Shown: piece by piece, positions 30,525 through 39,535 of the stretch
Layout: each line of letters starts with the position of its first letter
How positions within the stretch are numbered: position 1 is the first letter of the stretch
DNA from: Actinomycetospora chibensis
GTDB lineage: Bacteria; Actinomycetota; Actinomycetes; Mycobacteriales; Pseudonocardiaceae
NCBI RefSeq assembly: GCF_028737215.1
Contig: NZ_JAQZAM010000004.1
Span: 307,669 to 371,668, forward strand
Length of the DNA: 64,000 nucleotides
Direction of reading: 5' to 3'
Translations under genes and position numbers: made by a program
Notes under the pieces: model-generated
The model's input: only the letters and a program-made list of their open reading frames with translations
What the model was told of the DNA's origin: nothing
Database searches by the model: none

Positions 30525-31454
30525 TCACGTCTCGAGCGGGACGAGGTGCTCGGCGAACTCGTCGAGGAACCCCGGCCACGACGCCGGCGCGACGGCCGGG
30601 CGGACGACGAACTTCGTGATGCCCTCGTCGACGAACCGCTGCACCTGACGGCGCGCGGCGTCCCAGCCGTCGACGACGAGCTCGTGGGGGTCGATCTCGG
30701 GGCGACGGTGCGCCGACGAGGCGCGGGCGCGGTCCGCGTCCTCCGGGGACGTGCCGGGCGGCAGGACGAGCAGGTTCGTGCCGTAGTGGTCGTCCTCGAC
30801 CTCGCGGCCCGCCTCGTCGGCCGCGGCGGCGATCGTGCGACGTGCCTCGCCTGCCTCGGCGGGGGTGACGAACGAGGCGAGCCACCCGTCGGCCAGCCGC
30901 CCGACCCGGCGTAGCGCGGCCGGGACGAGTCCGCCGAGCCAGAGATCGAGCGGGCGGGCGGGGCGCGGCGCCACGACGGCGTCGTCGAGGGTGAAGAACG
31001 ACCCGTGGAACGTCACCGACTCCTCGGTGAGCAGGCGGCGCACGACCGTCAGGGCCTCCTCGAACACCGCAGCCCGCGGCCCCGCGACCGGGTACGCGGT
31101 GCGCTCGGCCGCGGTGGCCGGGCGCAGGCCGAAGACCGGCAGGATGCGCTTCGGAGCCAGGGCGGCGAGGGAGGCCAGCTGGGCCGCGACGACGGCCGGG
31201 TTGCGCCCCGGCAGGACGATCACGCCGCTGCCGACCTTCAGCGAGCTCGTGCGAGCGGCGGCCCAGCCCATCGCCACGAGTGGCTCGATGGCGGGCGCGG
31301 CGATCCGGTCGGGGAACCACACCGAGTCGATGCCCCGCGCCTCGCAGCCGTCGACGAGCTCGAGCGTGGCGGCCGCCGGGTCGTCGCGGGAGGGACCGGC
31401 GCCGATGCCGACCCGGACCTTCATCGGGTCACTCGTCATCTGGGCGCCGCTCAT
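30525..31454 (-). CDS. LLM-class flavin/F420-dependent oxidoreductase
   Basis: The 309-residue luciferase-like monooxygenase barrel carries GIDSVWFPDRI, VGSGVIVLPGRNPAVVAAQLASL and PLDLWLGGLVPAALRRVGRLADGWL, the last being the classic LLM phosphate-site region. Many actinobacterial members use F420. Three ATGs are in frame; the one at 31454 overlaps the preceding amidotransferase stop as ATGA and was chosen, with 31439 and 31424 as alternatives. Substrate unknown. Confidence 0.82.
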   Translation of the reverse strand: MSGAQMTSDPMKVRVGIGAGPSRDDPAAATLELVDGCEARGIDSVWFPDRIAAPAIEPLVAMGWAAARTSSLKVGSGVIVLPGRNPAVVAAQLASLAALAPKRILPVFGLRPATAAERTAYPVAGPRAAVFEEALTVVRRLLTEESVTFHGSFFTLDDAVVAPRPARPLDLWLGGLVPAALRRVGRLADGWLASFVTPAEAGEARRTIAAAADEAGREVEDDHYGTNLLVLPPGTSPEDADRARASSAHRRPEIDPHELVVDGWDAARRQVQRFVDEGITKFVVRPAVAPASWPGFLDEFAEHLVPLET

Positions 31455-32173
31455 CGGGCCACTGTGCGGTTGACCAGTCCCGCCCGCTCGGCGAACGCGT
31501 CGAACAGGCCCCAGCTCGCCAGACGCGACTCCTCCCCGCGCGCGACGGTCTCGGCACGCAGGGCCGCGGGGTCGATGCCGAGCTCGAGCAGGCGCTCCGG
31601 CGACAACCGGCGCATCCAGAGATCGAACTCCTCGGGAGTGACCTCGGGGTGGAACTGCAGGCCCAGGTGCGGGCCCTCGCGGAACGCCTGGTCGCAGCGG
31701 GGCGAGGTGGCGAGCACCTCCGACGACGGGGGCGCGGTGAACGTGTCGAAGTGGAACTCCATCCACGGCCCGGCGGGCACCACGTCCGGGACGGTGGTGG
31801 TGATCTCCTGCCACCCGTTCTCGCGACGCCCCGAGGCGGGCTCGGCCCGGCCGCCGAGCACGCGCGCGAGCAGCTGTCCGCCGAAGCAGATGCCGAGCAC
31901 CGGGGTGCGGGCCTCGATCGCCGACCGGAGGTGGGCGATCTCGGAGGCGAGCCACGGCACGCTGTCGTCCCAGGCTCCCTGGGCCGAGCCGAGGACGGCG
32001 ACCGCGTCGACGTGGGCGGGATCGGGCATCGGGGCGCCGGCGACGACGGGCACGACGGTGACCCCGCGGTCCGCCGCCCAGGTGGTCAGGGTCCCGGCCA
32101 GCACGGGCACGGTGTCGGTGTCCGTCTCGTGGCCGATCACGAGCAGGGTCGGGGAGTCCGTGGCCGAGTCCAT
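31451..32173 (-). CDS. class I glutamine amidotransferase-like protein
   Basis: The 240-residue protein has the nucleophile C96 in LGICFGGQLLARVLGG and the HxE pair in FHPEVTPEEF, so the amidotransferase triad is intact. It is free-standing, similar to GMP-synthase glutaminase-like proteins such as gamma-glutamyl-amine hydrolases. Coupling with an LLM oxidoreductase by ATGA overlap suggests a shared metabolite, which I cannot name. It is divergent from the HIT gene. ATG at 32173 chosen over 32206 because GGGACG precedes it. Confidence 0.82.
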   Translation of the reverse strand: MDSATDSPTLLVIGHETDTDTVPVLAGTLTTWAADRGVTVVPVVAGAPMPDPAHVDAVAVLGSAQGAWDDSVPWLASEIAHLRSAIEARTPVLGICFGGQLLARVLGGRAEPASGRRENGWQEITTTVPDVVPAGPWMEFHFDTFTAPPSSEVLATSPRCDQAFREGPHLGLQFHPEVTPEEFDLWMRRLSPERLLELGIDPAALRAETVARGEESRLASWGLFDAFAERAGLVNRTVAR

Positions 32174-32231
32174 GGTCGTCCCAACGCCCCGGGTGCGTCG
32201 ATCCATCCGGTGACCCTGACACGCTGCGACC

Positions 32232-32654
32232 GTGAGCAAGCCCTGCGCCTTCTGTGCGGTCGTCGCCGGTGACGCGCCGGCCGACATCGTCCTCTCCGGC
32301 CCCACGACGGTGGCGTTCCTGGACACGAAGCCGGTCTTCCCGGGCCACGTCCTGCTCGTCCCGCGGACGCACGTCACCACGCTCGCGGACCTGCCCCCCG
32401 ACGAGCTCCCGGCGTTCTTCACGCTCGCCCAGCGCCTCGAGCGGGCGGTGGAGGGCGCCCTGGACGCGCCCGGCTCGCTCGTCCTGATCAACAACGTGAT
32501 CAGCCAGTCGGTGCCGCACCTGCACCTGCACGTGATCCCGCGCAGGCCCAAGGACGGGCTGCGCTTCTTCCTCGGCCCGCGCCACCCCTACGGCTCCTCG
32601 GACGAGTCGGCTGCCATCGCTCGGCGTATCGCTGCTGGTCTTGAAGCCGGATGA
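32232..32654 (+). CDS. HIT family nucleotide hydrolase/transferase
   Basis: The 140-residue protein has the histidine triad H96-L-H98-L-H100 (PHLHLHVIPRR) and an N-terminal CAFC motif that can bind zinc, as in many HIT proteins. HIT enzymes split adenosine phosphoramidates or dinucleoside polyphosphates. The start GTG at 32232 lies 7 bp after GACAC. Exact substrate open. Confidence 0.88.
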   Translation: MSKPCAFCAVVAGDAPADIVLSGPTTVAFLDTKPVFPGHVLLVPRTHVTTLADLPPDELPAFFTLAQRLERAVEGALDAPGSLVLINNVISQSVPHLHLHVIPRRPKDGLRFFLGPRHPYGSSDESAAIARRIAAGLEAG

Positions 32655-32889
32655 CTCTCACCGTTGGTGGTCGGCCCCGACGGCGCGCCGAGAGGTTGTT
32701 GTGTAGCGCTCAACGGTGGCCGACACCCGCAGACGGTCCTCCAGGATCGCCCGGCGGTTGGCATCTGGACATCCAATCGAGTGAGACCCTACCCGTGGGT
32801 CCGCGCGGGATGTCATCCTCAGTGCAACGCACGCGGTGGTTCTCCGGGCACGCTCGGTCACCGCGCTCCCTGTGACGTCGGAGGTGCTC

Positions 32890-33183
32890 GTGCCGGTCCT
32901 CATGTGGGTCGCGATCGTGGTGACCGGCTGGTGCGTCGCCTCGATCGTCACGGCGCTCGCGCTCGGCACCTGGCTGCGCCGGCGCGCCGAGGCCACCGAC
33001 CCCGCCGGCGCGCTGCGTCCGCTCGACACGGGCCCGCTGCGGCTCTGGCTGGGTGAGGTGCCCGAGGTCCCGGAGACGCCCGAGGAGATGGGCCGCCGCG
33101 GTGGCTGGGACGGGCTGGTCGCCGGTCTGCCCGCGCCGCGTCGCGAGTCGGCCGTGATCGCCGAGCGCACCACCATCGGCTGA
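32890..33183 (+). CDS. small single-pass membrane protein
   Basis: The 97-residue protein has one N-terminal hydrophobic helix (LMWVAIVVTGWCVASIVTALALGTWL) followed by RRR and a Pro/Glu-rich cytoplasmic-looking tail with VPEVPETPEEMGRRGG. I do not recognise the family. GTG at 32890 was chosen over the longer frame because GGAGG at 32880-32884 lies 5 bp before it. The 235 bp upstream (32655-32889) hold no gene or clear motif that I can see. Confidence 0.6.
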   Translation: MPVLMWVAIVVTGWCVASIVTALALGTWLRRRAEATDPAGALRPLDTGPLRLWLGEVPEVPETPEEMGRRGGWDGLVAGLPAPRRESAVIAERTTIG

Positions 33184-33208
33184 CGCGGCGGGTCCGGCCG
33201 AGCCGGGC

Positions 33209-34237
33209 TCAGACCTCGACGCCCACGGCGCGCCGCACGCCCCGCAGCACGCGCGACGCCTGCTCGCGGGCCACCTCGGCGCCGCGGGCCAGGATCGCGT
33301 CGAGCTCGCTGTCCGGCGCGACGAGCTCGTCGTAGCGCGCCCGCAGCGGGCCGAGCTGCGCCTCGAGCACGTCGGCGAGCTGGTTCTTCAGGTCGCCCCA
33401 GCCCACGCCGCCGGCCTCGAGCCGCTTGCGGGTGTCGGCCACGACGTCGGGCTCGGCGAACTGGGCGAGGATCTGGAACACCGCCGACGAGTCCGGGTCC
33501 TTCGGCGCCTCGACCGGGGTCGAGTCGGTGGGGATGCGGCGCACCATCTTCTTGAGCTTCGGTGCGGGCAGGAAGAGCGGGATGTAGTTGTCGTAGGACT
33601 TGCTCATCTTGCGGCCGTCGAGGCCGGGCAGCGTGTGGCCCGTCGTCTCCGGGGGCACCACCGCCTCGGGGATGCGCAGCCGGAAGCCCTGGCCGTAGCG
33701 GTGGTTGAAGCTGCCCGCGACGTCGGCGGCGATCTCGACGTGCTGGAGCTGGTCGCGCCCGACGGGCACGAGGTCGGACTCCATGATCAGGATGTCCGCG
33801 GCCATGAGCACCGGGTAGTCGAAGAGGCCGAGGTTGATCCCGGCGTCCGGGTCGTCGCCGGCTTCGACGTTGCGGTCGCGGGCCGCCTTGTAGGCGTGCG
33901 CCCGGTTCATCAGGCCCTTGCCGGTGACGCAGGACAGGATCCAGGTCAGCTCGAAGGTCTCGGGCACGTCGGACTGCTTGTAGAAGACCGTGCGCTCGGG
34001 ATCGAGGCCCGCCGCGATCCAGGCCGCGGCCACCGAGCGGGTCCACGCCGCGATGTCGCCCGCCGCGGGGGTGCCCGTGAGCGCGTGGTGGTCGGCGATG
34101 AAGTACCGCGAGTCGAAGTCGGCCGTGCGGGCGAGCTCCAGCGCCGGCCGGATCGCCCCCACGTAGTTGCCCAGGTGCGGCTCGCCGCTGGGCTTGATCC
34201 CGGTCAGGGCGATCTTGCGCCGCTCCGTCTCCACCAC
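33209..34237 (-). CDS. trpS: tryptophanyl-tRNA synthetase
   Basis: It charges tRNA-Trp with tryptophan. The 342-residue class I synthetase has the HIGH-type PHLGNYVGA at residue 20, the AADILIMESDLVPVGRDQLQHVE tryptophan/ATP region, and KMSKSYDNYI. The tryptophan-pocket opening reads GIKPSGE; housekeeping enzymes I know usually have Q in place of K. Some streptomycetes carry a second, indolmycin-resistant TrpRS, so this could be a paralogue, but only one copy is visible here. ATG or GTG start at 34237. It is divergent from the DPP gene. Confidence 0.93.
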   Translation of the reverse strand: MVETERRKIALTGIKPSGEPHLGNYVGAIRPALELARTADFDSRYFIADHHALTGTPAAGDIAAWTRSVAAAWIAAGLDPERTVFYKQSDVPETFELTWILSCVTGKGLMNRAHAYKAARDRNVEAGDDPDAGINLGLFDYPVLMAADILIMESDLVPVGRDQLQHVEIAADVAGSFNHRYGQGFRLRIPEAVVPPETTGHTLPGLDGRKMSKSYDNYIPLFLPAPKLKKMVRRIPTDSTPVEAPKDPDSSAVFQILAQFAEPDVVADTRKRLEAGGVGWGDLKNQLADVLEAQLGPLRARYDELVAPDSELDAILARGAEVAREQASRVLRGVRRAVGVEV

Positions 34238-34308
34238 GGGCCGAGCCTAACGGGCGGGGGCGAGGTGGGTTCGGGCGTCGAGGGGGTGGCAGCAGGCAGA
34301 CTCGGCCC

Positions 34309-36426
34309 GTGACCGCCGACCCCGCCGCCTCCGATGCTCCGGCCAGCTTCCCGCGCCGCCAGGCCGCCACGCGCCGGTTCACCCTCGGCGCCCCCCGCCG
34401 ACCCACGGTCTCGCCCGACGGGCGCCGCGTGGTGCTGCTGCGCAGCCGCGCCGGCGACGACCCCGTCACCTGCCTGTGGCTGCTCGACGTCCCGTCCGGC
34501 CAGGAGCACCTGCTCGTCGACCCGCGCGACCTCGACGTCCCCGGCGAGGAGGAGCTGCCGCCGGAGGAGCGCGCCCGCCGCGAGCGGGTCCGCGAGCAGT
34601 CCGGCGGGATCGTCGAGTACGCCCTCGACGCCGCGGCCAGCCTGGCGGTCTTCGTGGTGTCGGGCCGGGCGTTCACCGTCGACCTGGTGCCGGGGGCGAG
34701 CCCGGAGCCGCTGCCGGTGGACGGGCCCGTGATCGACCCGCGGCCCGACCCGACCGGCGCCCGCGTCGCGTTCGTGCGCGCCGGCACGCTGCACGTCCAC
34801 GAGCGCGCGACCGGCACCACCCACGTCCTGGCCGGGCCCGAGGAGGGCGACGGCCCCGGGGTGAGCTGGGGGCTCGCGGAGTTCATCGCCGCCGAGGAGA
34901 TGAACCGCTACCGCGGGTACTGGTGGTCGCCCGACGGCTCGCAGCTCGCCGTCGCCCGGGTCGACGACGCGCCGGTGAGCCGCTGGTGGATCGCCGACCC
35001 GGCGCACCCCGACCGCCGTCCGACGGAGATGGCCTACCCCGCGGCCGGCACCGCCAACGCCGTCGTCGACCTCGCCCTCGTCGACCTCGACGGCACGCGC
35101 ACCGCCGTCGACCTCGGTGCGCACACCGCGTACCTCGCCGACGTCGCGTGGAGCGTGCACGACCTGCTCGTCACCGTCTCCACGCGCGACCAGCGCCGTG
35201 TCGAGGTCCGCCGCGTCGACCCCGATACGGGGGAGTCGACGGTGGCCGTGGAGCAGACCGACGACGTCTGGGTCGACCTCGTCGGCGGCGTGCCCACGCA
35301 CCTGTCCGACGGCGCCCTCGTCCGTTGCGCCGACCGGGACGACACGCGCCGGCTGGTGGTCGACGGCGTGCCCGTCACGCCCCCCGGGCTCCAGGTGCGG
35401 GGCGTCGCCGACGTCGACGGCGACACGGTGCTGTTCACCGCCTCCGAGCGGCCCGAGGACGTCACGGTGTGGACGTGGTCGCGCGCGGGCGGGCCCGTGC
35501 GGCTGGGGCCGCAGTACGGCGTGTGGACCGGACGGCGGGCGGGCGGGGTCACCGTGCTCGCCGGCGCCGACCTCGACTCCGACGGCACCCGCACCACGGT
35601 CCTGCGGGCCGACGGCAGCTCGGTCGGGGTGGTGTCGTACGCGCAGGCGCCGGGGCTCGTCCCGCAGGTGCGGCGGGTCGCGACGGACCCCGGCGGTCCG
35701 TCGGTGGCGGTGCTGCTCCCGCACGACCACGTGGCGGGGTCCCGACGGCTCCCGGTGCTCCTCGACCCCTACGGCGGTCCGCACTCCCAGCGGGTCCTCG
35801 CGGCGCGCGGGGCGTTCCTCACCAGCCAGTGGTTCGCCGACCAGGGCTTCGCCGTCGTCGTCGCCGACGGCCGCGGCACCCCGGGGCGGGGGCCCGCCTA
35901 CGAGCGGGCCGTGTTCGGCGACCTCGCGACCCCGGTGCTCGACGACCAGGTCGCGGCGCTGCACGCGGCGGCCGAGCAGGTCGGCGACCTCGACCTGGAC
36001 CGCGTCGCCATCCGCGGCTGGTCCTTCGGCGGGTACCTCGCTGCCCTGGCGGTGCTCCGCAGGCCCGAGGTCTTCCACGCGGCGGTCGCGGGCGCGCCGG
36101 TGACCGACTGGCGCCTCTACGACACCCACTACACCGAGCGCTACCTCGACCACCCGGACACGCGCCCGGACGCCTACGAGCGCTCCTCGATCCTCGACGA
36201 CCCCGGGACGACGGCTCCGGCGCGGCCGATCATGCTCGTCCACGGGCTCGCGGACGACAACGTCGTCGCCGCGCACACCCTGCGGCTGTCGTCGGCGCTG
36301 CTCGCGGCCGGGCACCCGCACACGGTGCTGCCGCTGTCGGGGGTCACGCACATGACGCCCCAGGAGGTCGTCGCCGAGAACCTGCTCCTGCTGCAGGTCG
36401 CCTTCCTGCGCGACGCGCTGGGGTAG
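34309..36426 (+). CDS. dipeptidyl-peptidase IV-like S9 serine peptidase
   Basis: The 705-residue protein has an N-terminal beta-propeller (about 1-440) and a C-terminal alpha/beta hydrolase domain. The catalytic triad is S572 (GWSFGG), D649 or D650 (HGLADDNV) and H681 (GVTHMT). E196-E197 in AEFIAAEEMNRYRGYWW are the double glutamate that holds the substrate N-terminus in DPP-IV, arguing for release of N-terminal dipeptides. No signal peptide, so cytoplasmic. GTG at 34309; CAGACT six bases upstream may be a -10. Confidence 0.9.
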   Translation: MTADPAASDAPASFPRRQAATRRFTLGAPRRPTVSPDGRRVVLLRSRAGDDPVTCLWLLDVPSGQEHLLVDPRDLDVPGEEELPPEERARRERVREQSGGIVEYALDAAASLAVFVVSGRAFTVDLVPGASPEPLPVDGPVIDPRPDPTGARVAFVRAGTLHVHERATGTTHVLAGPEEGDGPGVSWGLAEFIAAEEMNRYRGYWWSPDGSQLAVARVDDAPVSRWWIADPAHPDRRPTEMAYPAAGTANAVVDLALVDLDGTRTAVDLGAHTAYLADVAWSVHDLLVTVSTRDQRRVEVRRVDPDTGESTVAVEQTDDVWVDLVGGVPTHLSDGALVRCADRDDTRRLVVDGVPVTPPGLQVRGVADVDGDTVLFTASERPEDVTVWTWSRAGGPVRLGPQYGVWTGRRAGGVTVLAGADLDSDGTRTTVLRADGSSVGVVSYAQAPGLVPQVRRVATDPGGPSVAVLLPHDHVAGSRRLPVLLDPYGGPHSQRVLAARGAFLTSQWFADQGFAVVVADGRGTPGRGPAYERAVFGDLATPVLDDQVAALHAAAEQVGDLDLDRVAIRGWSFGGYLAALAVLRRPEVFHAAVAGAPVTDWRLYDTHYTERYLDHPDTRPDAYERSSILDDPGTTAPARPIMLVHGLADDNVVAAHTLRLSSALLAAGHPHTVLPLSGVTHMTPQEVVAENLLLLQVAFLRDALG

Positions 36427-36588
36427 CCGCGGGTTTGCACTCGGGAAGACTTCGCCGACTTGTCCGAAACCGCACCCACGCGCCGGCGCGCTCGCCGATG
36501 CTGACCGCGCGAGGGCGATCCGGCGCCGAGTGACCGGTCGCGGCCCCGCCCCGGCCCCGGCCGGGTCCCGCGTGGTGGAGGGGCGTGC

Positions 36589-39459
36589 ATGCGGTCGGTG
36601 CGGGGCGGTGGTGAGCTCGTCGACCGGTTCGGACGCGCCGTCCCCGCCGCGCCGGTGGTGCGGCTGCGGGTCGACCCCACGCCGGGGGGTGTCCCGCTGC
36701 TCGTCGACGACGTCGCCGTCCCCGTGCGACGCGGCGCCGACCCGCACCGCGCCGGCCTCGCCGCCGCCGCCCGGCGTGCGGCGCACCTCGGGCGGCCCGT
36801 CCGCGTCGAGATGGCGGCGCGATGGAGCGCGTGGCCGCTGGTCGTCCACCCCGACGGCGCCGTCGACGACGCGCGGGCGCCCCGCGCGGCGCCGGTGGTG
36901 GGCACCCGGGGGGCGTGGGACGACGTTGCCCCCAGGTCTCGTCGGAGGGCGCCGGTGCTCGGGGGGGTGGCCGACCGCCCGCGGCGGCGCCCCGTGGGCG
37001 TCCTCGCCGTGGCGGGTGCGCTGGCCGCGACGTTGCTGGTCGGCGCCCTCGGGACGGGCGTGGTCACCCTGGCCGCTCCCGATGCTGCGCCCGCCGAGTG
37101 CCGTGACGTCACGCTGTTCGCGGTCAACGGCAGCGGCGCCGCAGGGGGCGAGACGCTCGCAGCCGTCACCGACCCGCTCGTGCAACAGGTGGGGGAGCGG
37201 CTCGCCGTGGTCGCCGTCGCCGGGCCCGAGGTCGGGGCGTCGTACGAGGCGAGCGAGCAGCAGGCGGTCACCACCCTCACCGACCAGGTGGCCGCGCAGC
37301 TCGCCGCGTGCCCGGGCAGCCGCGCCATGCTGTTCGGCTACTCCCAGGGCGCCCACGTCGCCGGCGACGTCGCCGCCCGCGTCGGGGCCGGTCAGGACCC
37401 GCGCGTCCCCGCCGACCGGGTCCTCGCCGTCGGCCTGTTCGGCGACCCCGCCCGCAGCGCCGGGGTCCGCACCGTCCCCGCCGGTGTCACGGGGCAGGGC
37501 GTGCTGCCGGCCCGCGAGGGCGGGTTCGGTGCGCTGGCCGCGCGCACCATCGAGGTCTGTGCGCCCCAGGACCCGGTGTGCGCCACCGCAGCCGGCGCCA
37601 CCCCGCCGTCGCTCGAGCAGGCCGTCGCCGCCCCGGCACACATCGACTACCCCCAGCTCACCGTCGCTCCGGACGCCCCGGCGACGCGCTGGGCGTCCGA
37701 GTCGCTGGTCCGGCTCATCACCTCGCTGCCCGCCCCCGGCACGACTCCGGCAGGCGGGCAGCCGGCCGGCACCGCCACAGGTGCTCCGTCCGCGGGGACG
37801 ACGGCGCCGGGAACGACGGCGCCGGGAACGACGGCGCCGGGAACGACGGCGCCCGGGACGACAGCGCCGGGGACGACGGCGTCCGGGACGACGGCGCCGG
37901 GGACGGGCACCGACCCGAGCTACGACACCGGGGCCGGCGCGGCCGAGCCCACGGGCACCTCGGCTCCCGGGACGAGCGCGGGCGGCGGAGCCCCCCGTGC
38001 GGCCGATCCCGGTGCCGACACCGGCTACGACACGGGAGGGGGCACGGGCAGCGGCTCGGGCGGGGCGACGGCCACGACAGCGCCGAACACGGGGTCGGGC
38101 TCGGGCGGGGCGCCGGACTCGGGCGGCGCCGGCTCGGGCTCCGCGCCGACGGGCTCGCGGGCTCCGACCGCCACCACGCTGCCGCGGACCGGCGGGACGG
38201 GATCAGGCACAGGCACGGGATCCGGGTCGGGATCCGCGGACAGCAGCTCGACGCCGCGGTCCACGACGCCCCCGGACGAGCCGCCGACCACGGGGCGCGG
38301 CCGCGGGACGGGCACGGACAGCACCGGCACGAGCACCGGAAGCGCTCCGGGCTCCGACGCGTCGAGCTCCGGTGGTGAGGACGGCGGCGGGGATGCTTCG
38401 GATTCCGAAGCGTCCGGTGCCGACGTTTCGGGTTCCGGGGGTGTGGGCGCCGAGCCCACGACCACCCGCACCACGCCGTCCGACGCGGGTGGCGACCCCG
38501 ACCGGTCGGGCGACGGCGCACTCGGTGACGACGCAGCCGACGAGGCCGGCAGCTCCGGCCAGGCCGGCGACTCGCGAACCGGCAGCGCGGGCGAGGCCAC
38601 CGACGCCCTGTGGTCGCTGACATCGGGGCTGGCGGGCTTCCAGGACTCCAACGGAGGCAACGTCGAGGGCGGCGGGCTGGACCCGGAGGAGGCCGAGAGC
38701 CCCAACGTGCCGGGTCGGCAGGTGGTCAAGCTCGAGGTGCCCGGGGGCGCCAAGCGTTCGGAGGTCCGCCCCGAGGAGGCCCAGGACATCCGCGCCGGCG
38801 AGCACCTGTTCTTCGGCTACAGCGCGTTCCTGCCGGCCGACTTCCCGGTCGACACCTCGGACTGGCAGGTCATCTGGCAGCTCCACGACGGCGGCACGAA
38901 CACCTCGCCACCGGTGGCGCTGGAGATCGTCGATGGCAACCTGTGGCTCGCCAACGTCGGCGACCGCGTGCGCGACCTCGGGCCGGTGCAGGCGGGCCGC
39001 AACCTCGACGTCCAGCTGGACATCGAGTTCGAGGAGGGCGGCGGCTCGGTCTCGGTGTACCGCGGGGGCCGGCAGGTGCTGCAGGACTTCCGGCCGCCGC
39101 GCGGCACGATGATCGACTCGTTCGACTACCTGAAGACCGGCATCTATCGCCACACCGGCGGGCCCGCCGAACCGGCGACGATCTTCCTCAACGACCTCAA
39201 GATCGGCGAGACGCTCGAGTCGGTGTCGGGCCTCGCCGGCGCCGAGGCGGGCGGCGGGTCCGGGCAGGGCGGCGCGCAGACCGGGGACGCCGACGGCGGC
39301 ACCGACGCGTCCAACACCGGGGCGGGGACGGGCACCAGCACGCGCACCGGTGCCGGGCCGGCGTCCACCGGGGCCGGCTCCACGGGGTCGGCCGGCGCCG
39401 GCACGTCGGCCACCCGCGGCGCCGCGAGGCCGTCCGAACTGCCCCGATCGCCCGGATGA
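36589..39459 (+). CDS. cutinase-like hydrolase fused to a polysaccharide-lyase-like domain through a long disordered linker
   Basis: This 956-residue protein has four parts. Residues 1-135 are a cytoplasmic-looking domain I do not recognise. A transmembrane helix lies at about 140-162. Residues 175-380 are a cutinase/Culp domain with S252 (GYSQG), D328 (CAPQDPVC) and H351 (AHIDYP). Residues 385-670 are a Thr/Gly/Ser-rich linker including seven TTAPG-type repeats. Residues 674-885 resemble secreted polysaccharide lyases with a jelly-roll fold (FFGYSAFLPADF, WQVIWQLHDGG, FDYLKTGIYR). A repetitive tail follows. It is probably anchored with both enzymes outside. GGAGGGG precedes the ATG. Confidence 0.83.
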   Translation: MRSVRGGGELVDRFGRAVPAAPVVRLRVDPTPGGVPLLVDDVAVPVRRGADPHRAGLAAAARRAAHLGRPVRVEMAARWSAWPLVVHPDGAVDDARAPRAAPVVGTRGAWDDVAPRSRRRAPVLGGVADRPRRRPVGVLAVAGALAATLLVGALGTGVVTLAAPDAAPAECRDVTLFAVNGSGAAGGETLAAVTDPLVQQVGERLAVVAVAGPEVGASYEASEQQAVTTLTDQVAAQLAACPGSRAMLFGYSQGAHVAGDVAARVGAGQDPRVPADRVLAVGLFGDPARSAGVRTVPAGVTGQGVLPAREGGFGALAARTIEVCAPQDPVCATAAGATPPSLEQAVAAPAHIDYPQLTVAPDAPATRWASESLVRLITSLPAPGTTPAGGQPAGTATGAPSAGTTAPGTTAPGTTAPGTTAPGTTAPGTTASGTTAPGTGTDPSYDTGAGAAEPTGTSAPGTSAGGGAPRAADPGADTGYDTGGGTGSGSGGATATTAPNTGSGSGGAPDSGGAGSGSAPTGSRAPTATTLPRTGGTGSGTGTGSGSGSADSSSTPRSTTPPDEPPTTGRGRGTGTDSTGTSTGSAPGSDASSSGGEDGGGDASDSEASGADVSGSGGVGAEPTTTRTTPSDAGGDPDRSGDGALGDDAADEAGSSGQAGDSRTGSAGEATDALWSLTSGLAGFQDSNGGNVEGGGLDPEEAESPNVPGRQVVKLEVPGGAKRSEVRPEEAQDIRAGEHLFFGYSAFLPADFPVDTSDWQVIWQLHDGGTNTSPPVALEIVDGNLWLANVGDRVRDLGPVQAGRNLDVQLDIEFEEGGGSVSVYRGGRQVLQDFRPPRGTMIDSFDYLKTGIYRHTGGPAEPATIFLNDLKIGETLESVSGLAGAEAGGGSGQGGAQTGDADGGTDASNTGAGTGTSTRTGAGPASTGAGSTGSAGAGTSATRGAARPSELPRSPG
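37795..37899 (+). repeat. seven 15-bp tandem repeats in the linker coding sequence
   Basis: Copies of GGGACGACGGCGCCG (with GGAACG variants) run in phase from 37795 to 37899 and encode repeated GTTAPGTTAPG. The unit is a multiple of three, so gain or loss of copies changes linker length without frameshift. Confidence 0.85.
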
Positions 39460-39535
39460 GTGTGCCGAGCGCGCCCTGCGGGCACTTGACCACGGTCCGA
39501 CGTGCGCCGAGACCCCGGGGAGTGGGACCGAATCC

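Noticed and set aside
34204..37641. 1145-residue open frame on the minus strand
   Set aside because: It is the antisense shadow of the DPP-IV, cutinase-fusion and trpS genes. The translation is His/Arg/Val-rich without domains, and the plus-strand frames hold recognisable catalytic motifs.
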